In this document: positions 1 through 5,822 of the stretch, piece by piece
Layout: each line of letters opens with the position of its first letter
Numbering within the stretch: the stretch's first letter is position 1
Origin: Rhodospirillales bacterium
GTDB taxonomy: Bacteria > Pseudomonadota > Alphaproteobacteria > UBA8366 > JADFVY01
Length of the DNA stretch: 6,947 nucleotides
Assembly (NCBI GenBank): GCA_024644185.1
Contig: JAHELM010000128.1
Location: forward strand, 1 to 6,947
Direction: 5' to 3'
Program-made: the position numbers and the translations under genes
The notes under the pieces: generated by a model
Databases searched by the model: none
What the model was told of the DNA's origin: nothing
The model's input: the letters and a program-made list of their open reading frames with translations, nothing else

Positions 1-1036
1 CGCGGTGCGCACGACGGTCGGCCTCAGCGACGTCTCGACCCTGGGCAAGATCGCCGTACAGGGGCCGGATGCGGGCGAATTCCTGAACCGTGTCTATGTC
101 AACGCTTTCGCCAAGATGCCGGTGGGCCGGGCGCGCTATGGCATCATGCTTCGCGACGACGGTATCGTCATGGATGACGGCACCACCTGGCGCCTGTCCG
201 AGACCGATTTCTTCATGACCACCACCACCGCCAACGCCGCCAAGATCATGGCCTGGCTGGAGCAGTTGCTGGATACGCGCTGGCCGGATCTGAAAGTCCG
301 CGTCAGTTCCGTATCGGAACAATGGGCCGGCATCGCCGTTGCCGGGCCGCTGGCGCGCGAGGTTCTGGCCGGCATTACCGAGGGGATCGATTTCTCCAAC
401 GAGGCTTTTCCCTTCATGGGCGTGCGCGAGGGCCGACTGGCCGGCGCGCCCTGCCGCATTGCCCGGATCAGCTTCTCCGGCGAAATGGCATTCGAGGTCT
501 ATGTCCCCGCCGATTACGGCACCGCGGCGCAGGATGCGCTGTGGCAGGCCGCGAAGGCCCGCGGCGGCGTGCTCTACGGCCTCGAGGCCCTGGGTGCGCT
601 GCGCATCGAAAAGGGCCATGTGGCGGGCCAGGAACTGGACGGCCGCACGACGCTGGAAGATCTGTGCCTCGACAAGATGGCCTCGACCCAGAAGCCTTAT
701 ATCGGTGGCGTGTTGCGCAAGCGCGAGGGCCTGATGGACCCGGACCGGCCGCGCCTGGTCGGGCTGATCCCGAAGGACCGGAGCAAGCGGCTGTTCGGTG
801 GCGCCATCCTGTGCGCACCGGGCAAGGTGTCGGGCCATGGCGACGGCTGGGTGACCTCCGTCACCTTCTGCCCGGAGCTCGGCCACTGGGTCGGCCTCGG
901 CCTGATCCGCGGCGGGTTGGCCGCCTGGGAAGGCAGGACCGCCATCGCCGCCGACCCGACGCGCAGCGGCGATACCGAAGTCGAAATCGTCTCCAACCAC
1001 TTCATCGACCCGGACGGGAGCAGGATGCATGGCTGA
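1..1036 (+). CDS. soxA: Sarcosine oxidase alpha subunit, C-terminal part (5' truncated by window)
   Basis: This is the C-terminal GcvT-like (aminomethyltransferase) region of the large subunit of heterotetrameric sarcosine oxidase, which oxidises sarcosine to glycine and passes the methyl carbon to tetrahydrofolate or releases it as formaldehyde. The frame is open to the left edge (first full codon at 2). The GTG at 5 is internal, because the family protein is about 1000 aa and only about 344 residues are present. Numbered from that GTG, visible family motifs are IAVQGPDAGEFLNRVY at 16-31, SGEMAFEVYVP at 158-168, LGALRIEKG at 196-204 and KPYIG at 230-234, ending in DPDGSRMHG. The stop overlaps the soxG start by 8 nt. 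The usual order soxB-soxD-soxA-soxG predicts soxB and soxD just left of the window. A related secondary-amine demethylase of the same architecture, with another N-methyl substrate, cannot be excluded. Confidence 0.93.
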   Translation, partial: AVRTTVGLSDVSTLGKIAVQGPDAGEFLNRVYVNAFAKMPVGRARYGIMLRDDGIVMDDGTTWRLSETDFFMTTTTANAAKIMAWLEQLLDTRWPDLKVRVSSVSEQWAGIAVAGPLAREVLAGITEGIDFSNEAFPFMGVREGRLAGAPCRIARISFSGEMAFEVYVPADYGTAAQDALWQAAKARGGVLYGLEALGALRIEKGHVAGQELDGRTTLEDLCLDKMASTQKPYIGGVLRKREGLMDPDRPRLVGLIPKDRSKRLFGGAILCAPGKVSGHGDGWVTSVTFCPELGHWVGLGLIRGGLAAWEGRTAIAADPTRSGDTEVEIVSNHFIDPDGSRMHG

Positions 1037-1616
1037 GCGCGTTTCCGCCCTTAAATCGCATTTCCACACCGGTCAGTTCGGCGATATCGGGCCGGATGGC
1101 CCGCGGCTGCGCCTGTCCGAACTTCGCGCGCCGGTGCTGTGGCAGGTCGCCGCCTGGCCGGACACGCTGCCGGAAGTCGCGGCCAGCCTGGCGAAGCAGA
1201 TTGGCGCCAGGGCCGCGCCCGGGCCGCTGCGCGCGGCCACCGGGCCGAAGGGTACGCTGCTGCGCATCCAGCCGCTGGTGTTCTGGCTGACCGGAATCGA
1301 CCAGGCGACCGCCAAACAGGCCGCCGACATCGCCCCGGCCACGGGCACCGCCTTGGACCTGTCGCATAGCCGCACGGTAATCCGCATCGAGGGCCCGCGC
1401 GCCCGCGATCTGCTGGCCCGCGGCGTCATGTTCGACCTGCGCGACCAGGCCCTGCCCGAGGGCGCCTGCGCCACGGGCGCCATCCACCATGTGGGCGTGT
1501 TCCTGCATCGCCGGGATGGCGGCTACGACCTTTACGTTCCGCGCGGTTTCGCCGTCACCATCTGGGAATGGGCCACCGAGACCGCCGCCCAGTGGGGCTG
1601 CGAGGTTCGGGGGTAG
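1029..1616 (+). CDS. soxG: Sarcosine oxidase gamma subunit
   Basis: This 195-aa protein is the gamma subunit of heterotetrameric sarcosine oxidase, a small cytoplasmic subunit that packs against alpha and resembles a fragment of the GcvT fold. It has no cofactor site of its own that I can see. Family-like segments are IRIEGPRARDLLARGVMFDL at 118-137 and YDLYVPRGFA at 166-175, with a tryptophan-rich helix after it. Length is normal for the family. I chose the ATG at 1029 because GGGAG at 1016-1020 lies 8 nt upstream. The ATG at 1025 is in the soxA frame (Met of the terminal RMHG). The 8-nt overlap with soxA indicates translational coupling, giving matched alpha and gamma amounts. No separate promoter is visible between the two genes. 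The gene ends 100 nt before the stop codon of the convergent flavoprotein gene. Confidence 0.92.
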   Translation: MAERVSALKSHFHTGQFGDIGPDGPRLRLSELRAPVLWQVAAWPDTLPEVAASLAKQIGARAAPGPLRAATGPKGTLLRIQPLVFWLTGIDQATAKQAADIAPATGTALDLSHSRTVIRIEGPRARDLLARGVMFDLRDQALPEGACATGAIHHVGVFLHRRDGGYDLYVPRGFAVTIWEWATETAAQWGCEVRG

Positions 1617-1671
1617 GTCCGGTCCGGCTCGTTCCACCGGCGGCATGCGGGAGGTCGGGGTCTGGTGTTTC

Positions 1672-1715
1672 CAGGCGCTTATTCCGCCACCTGTAACAAG
1701 CAGCGGACGCGCCTG
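1672..1715. terminator. Nested inverted repeat between convergent genes, possible bidirectional terminator
   Basis: The 100-nt gap between two converging genes contains a two-part perfect inverted repeat. CAGGCGC at 1672-1678 pairs with GCGCCTG at 1709-1715, and inside it TCCGC at 1683-1687 pairs with GCGGA at 1703-1707, leaving a 15-nt loop. The outer arm ends one base before the flavoprotein stop codon (1717-1719). Position and symmetry suit a shared 3' end for both transcripts, but neither side has a T run, so intrinsic termination is unproven. A smaller competing hairpin, CTGG at 1662-1665 with CCAG at 1671-1674, overlaps its left arm. Confidence 0.35.
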
Positions 1716-1716
1716 T

Positions 1717-4140
1717 TCACCCGCGCATCCGCTTGCCCTCGGGATCGAATAGCGGGGCGGCGAGGCGTTTGGCCTTGCGGCGATCGCCAAGGATCTCGAT
1801 CTCGAATTCCTCGGCCTCGGCAATCCCCTTCGGAACATAGCCCAGGGCCACGGACGTCCGCGCCCCATGGGCATAGCCGCCCGAGGTGACCCAGCCGACC
1901 ACCTTGCCGCCGTGCCAGATCGGCTCGTCGCCGATCGGATCGGAATCGTCGGCATCGACCGCAAAGCTGCACAGCCGCAGCTTGCCGCCCGTGTGCCGTT
2001 CGGACAGCGCCGCCGCCTTGCCGATGAACTCCGCCGGCTTGTCATAGACGACGAAGCGGTCCAGCCCGGCCTCGACCGGCCCGTAGATCGGCCGGTATTC
2101 CCGCGCCCAGGAGCCGTAGCCCTTCTCAAGCCGCAGGCTGTTCAGCGCCCGCCCGCCGAACTGGCCGAGGCCCAGCGACACGCCTTCCCGCAGCAGCAGT
2201 TCGAACAGGGTGCGCTGGAATTCCGGCAGGCACCAGATCTCGTAGCCGAGATCGCCGGTATAGGACACGCGGCCGACCCGGCAGGGAACCGGACCCAGGT
2301 CCATCTCGCGGATATCCATGAAACGGAATGCCGCGCCCGACACATCCTCCGCCGTCAGCCTTGCCAACAGCTCGCGCGATTTCGGCCCGGCGATCGCCAG
2401 CCCGACCAGGCCGAGGCCGTGGGCATGGACGCGCACCGAACCGTCCGCCGGCAGATGCGACTGGAACCAGCGCATATGGTAATTTTCGGCAAGGCCGGAG
2501 CCGACGATGAAGTACCGGTCGCCCCCCATGTTCGCCAGCGAGAAATCGCCGATCAGCCCGCCGCGCGCGTTCAGCATCGGCGCCAGCGCCATGCGGCCTT
2601 CCGCCGGCATGCGCCCGGCCAGGATGCGGTCCAGCCACTTCGCGGCACCCGGCCCTGTGACTTCGTACTTGGCGAAGTTCGAGGTCTCGATCATCCCGAC
2701 GCCATCGCGCACGGCCCGGCTTTCCGCGCCCACATGCGGAAAATCGGTCGAGCGATGCCAGGAAAACTCGTCCTTCACCCCCGGCGGGGCGAACCACAGC
2801 GCGTGTTCCAGTCCGTAGGACGCGCCCATGACCGCGCCGCGCTTGACCAGGCTGTCGTAAATCGGCGTCGTGCGTAGCGGCCGCCCGGCCGGCAGTTCCT
2901 CGTTGGGGAAGCGGATAGAGAACCGCCGGGAATAATTCTCGCGCACCTTGGCATTGGTATGGGCCAGCGTCGCCCAGTCGCCGTAGCGCGCCACGTCCAT
3001 GCCCCAGACGTCGAAACCGGGGTCGCCCTCGACGATCCAGTTGGCCAGGGCCAGGCCGACGCCACCGCCCTGGCTGAACCCGGCCATCACCGCACAGGCG
3101 CACCAGTAATTGCGCAGGCCGCGGATCGGCCCGACCAGGGGATTTCCGTCCGGGGCGAAGGTGAAGGGGCCGTTGATGATCTGCTTGATGCCGGCGTTCT
3201 GGAAGGCCGGGAAATGGCGGAATCCGACCTCCAGCGAGGGCGCGATGCGGTCGAGATCGGGGACCAGCAATTCATGCCCGAAATCCCACGGCGTCTCGCG
3301 CTCCGACCAGGGCTTGCAGGCCTTCTCGTAGGTGCCCATCAGCATGCCGCCGCGTTCCTGGCGCAGATACAGCTCGCCGTCGAAATCCACGGCATGCAGC
3401 ATTTCCTTGCCGCTCGACTTGTTGTAGGCCGCGACCTCGGGCATGTCCTCGGTCAGCATATACATGTGTTCCATGGCCAGCAGCGGCAGCTCCAGTCCGA
3501 CCATCCGGCCGACCTCGCGCGCCCACAAACCGCCGGCATTGACCACGTGATCGGCGCGTATCTCGCCCTGGGCGGTGATGACCCGCCAGGTTCCGTCGGC
3601 CTCCTGCACCAGATCCTCGACCCGGGTATGCCGGTGGATCGTCGCCCCCTGCTTCTGCGCCGCCTTGGCATAGGCGTTGGTGGTGCCCGACGGGTCGAGA
3701 TGCCCCTCGTCGGGGTCCCACAGCGCGCCGACGAACTGGTCGGGGTCGATCAGCGGCATCCGTTCATGCGCTTCCTTCGACGAAATGATCTCGGTCTTCA
3801 TGCCCAGGTAGCGGCCGCGGGCATGCGCCATCTTCAGCCAGTCCATGCGCGGCTTCGTCGCCGCCAGCATGATGCCGCCGGTCATGTGCAGCCCGACCGC
3901 CTGGCCGGAGATTTCCTCGATCTCCTTGTAGAGATTGATCGTGTATTGCTGCAGCTTGGCGACGTTGGGGTCGCCGTTGATGGTGTGCATGCCGCCGGCG
4001 GCGTGCCAGGTGGAGCCCGAGGTCAGTTCACTGCGTTCCAGCAGCACCACGTCCTTCCAGCCCATCTTGGTCAGGTGATACAGCACCGAGCAACCGACGA
4101 CGCCGCCGCCGATGACGACAACCCTGGCATGGCTTTGCAT
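1717..4140 (-). CDS. Dimethylglycine dehydrogenase-like FAD/folate oxidoreductase
   Basis: This 807-aa soluble flavoprotein should demethylate an N-methylated glycine (dimethylglycine or sarcosine) with FAD and transfer the carbon to tetrahydrofolate in its C-terminal half. The order is a DAO-type FAD domain (about 1-370) with the dinucleotide motif GGGVVG at 11-16 and Glu35, a linking FAO_M-like part (about 370-430), then GcvT and GcvT C-terminal domains (about 430-807). STWHAAGG at 43-50 places His46 where mammalian dimethylglycine dehydrogenase binds FAD covalently. GHLDP at 146-150 and MAGFSQGGGVGLA at 352-364 are also family-typical. Length matches bacterial relatives (mitochondrial forms add a presequence). 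The ATG at 4140 is backed by AGGGAGG at 4149-4155, 8 nt upstream. The gene faces soxAG, whose enzyme would use its product sarcosine. Exact substrate (dimethylglycine, sarcosine or another methylated amine) is not readable from sequence; paralogues of this architecture are common in Alphaproteobacteria. Confidence 0.9.
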   Translation of the reverse strand: MQSHARVVVIGGGVVGCSVLYHLTKMGWKDVVLLERSELTSGSTWHAAGGMHTINGDPNVAKLQQYTINLYKEIEEISGQAVGLHMTGGIMLAATKPRMDWLKMAHARGRYLGMKTEIISSKEAHERMPLIDPDQFVGALWDPDEGHLDPSGTTNAYAKAAQKQGATIHRHTRVEDLVQEADGTWRVITAQGEIRADHVVNAGGLWAREVGRMVGLELPLLAMEHMYMLTEDMPEVAAYNKSSGKEMLHAVDFDGELYLRQERGGMLMGTYEKACKPWSERETPWDFGHELLVPDLDRIAPSLEVGFRHFPAFQNAGIKQIINGPFTFAPDGNPLVGPIRGLRNYWCACAVMAGFSQGGGVGLALANWIVEGDPGFDVWGMDVARYGDWATLAHTNAKVRENYSRRFSIRFPNEELPAGRPLRTTPIYDSLVKRGAVMGASYGLEHALWFAPPGVKDEFSWHRSTDFPHVGAESRAVRDGVGMIETSNFAKYEVTGPGAAKWLDRILAGRMPAEGRMALAPMLNARGGLIGDFSLANMGGDRYFIVGSGLAENYHMRWFQSHLPADGSVRVHAHGLGLVGLAIAGPKSRELLARLTAEDVSGAAFRFMDIREMDLGPVPCRVGRVSYTGDLGYEIWCLPEFQRTLFELLLREGVSLGLGQFGGRALNSLRLEKGYGSWAREYRPIYGPVEAGLDRFVVYDKPAEFIGKAAALSERHTGGKLRLCSFAVDADDSDPIGDEPIWHGGKVVGWVTSGGYAHGARTSVALGYVPKGIAEAEEFEIEILGDRRKAKRLAAPLFDPEGKRMRG

Positions 4141-4189
4141 GCGTTTATCCTCCCTGCGGGCGGCGAATATCCGCCACCGTTTCGTACTC

Positions 4190-4205
4190 TCGCGAATTTC
4201 CGCGA
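4190..4205. promoter_or_regulatory. 16-bp dyad at the predicted transcript start of the flavoprotein gene
   Basis: TCGCG at 4190-4194 and CGCGA at 4201-4205 form a perfect inverted repeat around the 6-nt spacer AATTTC. It lies just downstream of the candidate - strand -10 box (4211-4216) and covers the expected transcription start near 4204. That is a repressor-operator position, or a short hairpin at the 5' end of the mRNA. No regulator gene is in the window. In G+C-rich DNA, 5-bp arms occur by chance fairly often. Confidence 0.35.
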
Positions 4206-4210
4206 TCCCG

Positions 4211-4240
4211 ATCCTACCAGCAGCGACCGTTGCTTGTCAG
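4211..4240 (-). promoter_or_regulatory. Candidate sigma-70-type promoter of the flavoprotein gene
   Basis: Read on the - strand, CTGACA (4235-4240, 5 of 6 to TTGACA) is followed after 18 nt by TAGGAT (4211-4216, 4 of 6 to TATAAT). The start would fall near 4204, giving a leader of about 64 nt that ends in a strong ribosome binding site. Inferred from box matches only. Confidence 0.45.
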
Positions 4241-4322
4241 CGCAGGCCGCGCCGGGTCTGAAAATCCCCCGGAACCCTTACGGAATATGCGGTCATGGGC
4301 GACAGAAAAATTCGCGCCCGCA

Positions 4323-4338
4323 ATTGCCCGGTGGCAAT
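4323..4338. promoter_or_regulatory. 16-bp dyad overlapping the -35 box, candidate operator
   Basis: ATTGCC at 4323-4328 and GGCAAT at 4333-4338 are perfect inverted arms around CGGT. The left arm overlaps the -35 box (4324-4329) and the right arm fills the promoter spacer, so a dimeric regulator bound here would block RNA polymerase. This is the clearest operator-like site in the window. The factor is unknown and no regulator gene lies nearby in the window. Confidence 0.45.
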
Positions 4339-4352
4339 GCGGCCCCTATACT
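4324..4352 (+). promoter_or_regulatory. Candidate sigma-70-type promoter of the PuuD-like gene
   Basis: TTGCCC (4324-4329) and TATACT (4347-4352, 5 of 6 to consensus) are separated by the ideal 17 nt. The start would be a G near 4359, leaving a leader of about 180 nt before the ATG at 4540. A weaker second candidate downstream is TTGCGA (4378-4383), 16 nt, TATACG (4400-4405), which would shorten the leader to about 130 nt. Confidence 0.55.
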
Positions 4353-4484
4353 CTTGCTGGGGACTCTCCCCGATGATTTGCGACAGGCGATTTCGGCGCT
4401 ATACGCTGGCGGCCCCGTGCGGGTACGGGAGGCATATCGGCGATTGTTCCGGTCGTCTGGAAGAATAAAACGCGGCGACGGTTC

Positions 4485-4531
4485 GGGGGCGGCAATACCC
4501 CTTCGGCCCGAGCCATCAAGCCAAAGAGGGG
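4485..4531 (+). promoter_or_regulatory. Possible alternative RNA pairings around the ribosome binding site
   Basis: The C run CCCCTT at 4498-4503 can pair with the Shine-Dalgarno GAGGGG at 4526-4531 (five Watson-Crick pairs and one G-U), hiding it. The same four C residues can instead pair with GGGG at 4486-4489 across an 8-nt loop, which would free the Shine-Dalgarno. A small GGC-CCGA-GCC hairpin (4505-4514) sits inside the first structure. Such exclusive pairings are typical of leader-controlled translation, but short G/C pairings are common in DNA of this composition. Confidence 0.25.
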
Positions 4532-4539
4532 CTAATTCG

Positions 4540-5136
4540 ATGAGTGCCATCCTGACCAATTTGCGCAACACCGTGATCGCGGGCTTCGTGCTCGCGCTCG
4601 GTCTGTTCGTTTATTACTACGTGGCCCAGGGCTACAACTCCGACGATTTCGGCTCGTTCACCTTCCGCTGGCTGCATGTGATCAGCGGCGTGATGTGGAT
4701 CGGCCTGCTGTGGTACTTCAACTTCGTGCAGATCCCGAACATGTCGAAGATCCCCGACGATCAGAAGCCGGCAATCGGCAAGGTGATCGCGCCGGCGGCG
4801 CTGTTCTGGTTCCGCTGGGCGGCGATGGCCACCATCGCCACCGGCCTGATCCTGGCCTTCATGAACAGCTATCTGCTCGACGCCCTGACGCTCGGCCTGC
4901 TGGACGGCGTCGCCAAGCACACCGCGATCGGCATCGGCATGTGGCTGGGCATCGTCATGTGGTTCAACGTCTGGTTCGTGATCTGGCCGAACCAGCAGAT
5001 CGCGCTGGGCATGGTCAACGCCCCGGCCGACGCCAAGCCGGCGGCGGCGCGCAAGGCGATGCTGTTCTCGCGCACCAATACCCTGCTGTCGATCCCGATG
5101 CTGTTTTCGATGGTTTCGGCGCAGAACCTGTACTGA
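4540..5136 (+). CDS. Half-length PuuD-type (urate oxidase N-terminal family) membrane protein
   Basis: This 198-aa integral membrane protein resembles the membrane domain of urate hydroxylase PuuD (Urate_ox_N family). Hydrophobic segments lie at about 11-29, 42-63, 86-113, 128-150 and a shorter one at 179-195. Motifs are RWLHVISGVMWIG at 43-55 and MWFNVWFVIWPNQ at 140-152. His46 and His127, both at membrane ends, could be haem ligands, but this is inference. Full PuuD has roughly twice as many membrane helices plus a cytochrome c domain with CxxCH; here there is no CxxCH and no cysteine at all, so urate oxidation by this protein alone is doubtful. The ATG at 4540 has GAGGGG at 4526-4531, 8 nt upstream; the family motifs begin only after it. 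It is expressed alone, from its own promoter to a strong terminator. Many genomes label such proteins simply as membrane proteins. Confidence 0.82.
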   Translation: MSAILTNLRNTVIAGFVLALGLFVYYYVAQGYNSDDFGSFTFRWLHVISGVMWIGLLWYFNFVQIPNMSKIPDDQKPAIGKVIAPAALFWFRWAAMATIATGLILAFMNSYLLDALTLGLLDGVAKHTAIGIGMWLGIVMWFNVWFVIWPNQQIALGMVNAPADAKPAAARKAMLFSRTNTLLSIPMLFSMVSAQNLY

Positions 5137-5164
5137 GCCGCGCCACGTAGCGGATTTCGAAAAG

Positions 5165-5203
5165 GCGGGCGGGACGCGGGTTGCGTCCCGCCCGCTTGCG
5201 TTT
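5165..5203 (+). terminator. Strong intrinsic terminator after the PuuD-like gene
   Basis: GCGGGCGGGACGC at 5165-5177 and its exact reverse complement at 5183-5195 form a perfect 13-bp stem with the 5-nt loop GGGTT. It starts 28 nt after the stop codon, is preceded by an A run (5160-5163) and followed by TTGCGTTT, a broken T tract. It isolates the membrane-protein gene from the next gene. Confidence 0.85.
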
Positions 5204-5266
5204 CATCGGGGCCGGCGCCACGCTGGCGGGCGCGGTCCGACCGATTGAATTCAGAGGAGACGCGGC

Positions 5267-5659
5267 ATGGACCGATTCACCGGCGGTTGCCTGTGCGGCA
5301 GGGTCCGGATCGTGGCCTCGGGGCGCCCGTACCGGGTCGGCCTGTGTCACTGTCTCGACTGCCGCAAGCATCATGGGGCCCTGTTTCACGCCTCCGCGAT
5401 ATTCCCCCAGGATGCGGTGACGATCGAAGGCGAGACACGCGACTATCGCGGGCGGTTTTTCTGTCCCCGCTGCGGCTCGTCGGTTTTCGCGCGCAGCGCG
5501 GACGAAATCGAAGTCAACCTGGGGTCGCTGGATGCGCCCGACCAGCTGACGCCAACCTATGAAAGCTGGACAGTCCGCCGCGAATCCTGGTTGCCGCCCT
5601 TCCCGTTCAAGCGACGATACGACCGCGATCGCGACCCCACGGGCCGCGTCGAGGCGTAG
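5267..5659 (+). CDS. GFA/CENP-V family zinc protein
   Basis: This 130-aa protein belongs to the GFA family (glutathione-dependent formaldehyde-activating enzyme/CENP-V fold), small cytoplasmic zinc proteins. All family zinc positions are visible: GGCLCG with Cys8 and Cys10, CHCLDC with Cys27, Cys29 and Cys32, and CPRCG with Cys66 and Cys69, followed by SSVFA. Length is normal. The ATG at 5267 is backed by GAGGAG at 5254-5259, 7 nt upstream. The gene is cut off from its upstream neighbour by a strong terminator, and I see no convincing promoter in 5200-5250. The founding member was described as speeding S-hydroxymethylglutathione formation from formaldehyde and glutathione, an activity since questioned, and most family members have unknown substrates. 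Proximity to two formaldehyde-generating demethylases makes a detoxification role attractive but unproven. Confidence 0.88.
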   Translation: MDRFTGGCLCGRVRIVASGRPYRVGLCHCLDCRKHHGALFHASAIFPQDAVTIEGETRDYRGRFFCPRCGSSVFARSADEIEVNLGSLDAPDQLTPTYESWTVRRESWLPPFPFKRRYDRDRDPTGRVEA

Positions 5660-5730
5660 CGCGCGGGAAACGGGCGAACGGGGTTCGGAGGACCGCCACC
5701 CGCGATTGTGGCGATTTCCTGTCCCCTGAT

Positions 5731-5744
5731 TCCGGCACGCCGGA
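5731..5744. repeat. 14-bp palindromic element
   Basis: TCCGGC-AC-GCCGGA is a perfect inverted repeat with 6-bp arms in the gap between the GFA gene and the lipoprotein gene. There is one copy in the window, so it cannot be called a REP element. It might be a protein site or part of the 3' end of the GFA transcript. Confidence 0.3.
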
Positions 5745-5781
5745 TGCATGGGAACGCGGCGAAGAAAACCCCCTTTGAACT

Positions 5782-5816
5782 CCTGTCCGCGGGCCAGTCG
5801 GCCCCCGTTTTACAGG
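5782..5816 (+). terminator. Candidate terminator of the GFA gene
   Basis: GGGCC at 5791-5795 and GGCCC at 5800-5804 form a hairpin with loop AGTC, followed by CCGTTTTA, which resembles an intrinsic terminator on the + strand about 130 nt after the GFA stop. An outer pair, CCTGT at 5782-5786 with ACAGG at 5812-5816, encloses it, so the element may also mark the 3' end of the convergent lipoprotein gene, which stops at 5823. The stem is short, so strength is uncertain. Confidence 0.42.
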
Positions 5817-5822
5817 CCGTTA

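Larger units (their letters stand above)
4141..4539. other. Divergent intergenic regulatory region (399 nt, no gene)
   Basis: This gap separates the - strand flavoprotein gene from the + strand membrane-protein gene. I found no convincing coding sequence in it; the + strand frame is open through it only because the frame antisense to the flavoprotein gene happens to lack stops. It holds one candidate promoter in each direction, a 16-bp dyad at each promoter, and on the + side a leader of about 180 nt with several short hairpins (GGGGA-CTC-TCCCC at 4359-4371; CCCGT at 4414-4418 with ACGGG at 4425-4429). A further small dyad, GGCG-AATATC-CGCC, sits at 4162-4175. I recognise no known riboswitch class; in particular I do not see the glycine aptamer core. 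Confidence 0.7.

Noticed and set aside
322..1290. 322-codon + strand frame within soxA and soxG
   Set aside because: It is an Arg/Gly/Pro-rich alternative frame of the soxA coding sequence with no recognisable domain, and is incompatible with the soxA-soxG overlap.
1002..2129. 375-codon - strand frame covering soxG and the end of the flavoprotein gene
   Set aside because: It lies antisense to soxG and out of frame with the flavoprotein gene. The protein is low-complexity Arg/Ala/Gly/Pro-rich, as expected of a shadow frame in G+C-rich DNA.
1867..2877. 336-codon + strand frame opposite the flavoprotein gene
   Set aside because: It is antisense to strongly conserved GcvT-domain sequence, and its His/Arg/Gln-rich composition is typical of antisense frames.
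2959..4539. Very long open + strand frame antisense to the flavoprotein gene, continuous with the PuuD-like gene (725 codons in total)
   Set aside because: The part before 4540 is compositionally an antisense frame, rich in His, Gln, Asp, Ala and Arg, with no family motif. The flavoprotein on the other strand has unmistakable motifs throughout. The real start at 4540 has its own ribosome binding site and promoter.
4359..4539. Glycine riboswitch, considered because of the demethylation context
   Set aside because: I could not find the conserved glycine aptamer core or a tandem aptamer arrangement in the leader.
5015..5749. 244-codon - strand frame opposite the GFA gene
   Set aside because: It runs through the strong terminator and antisense to all GFA zinc motifs, with no domain of its own.
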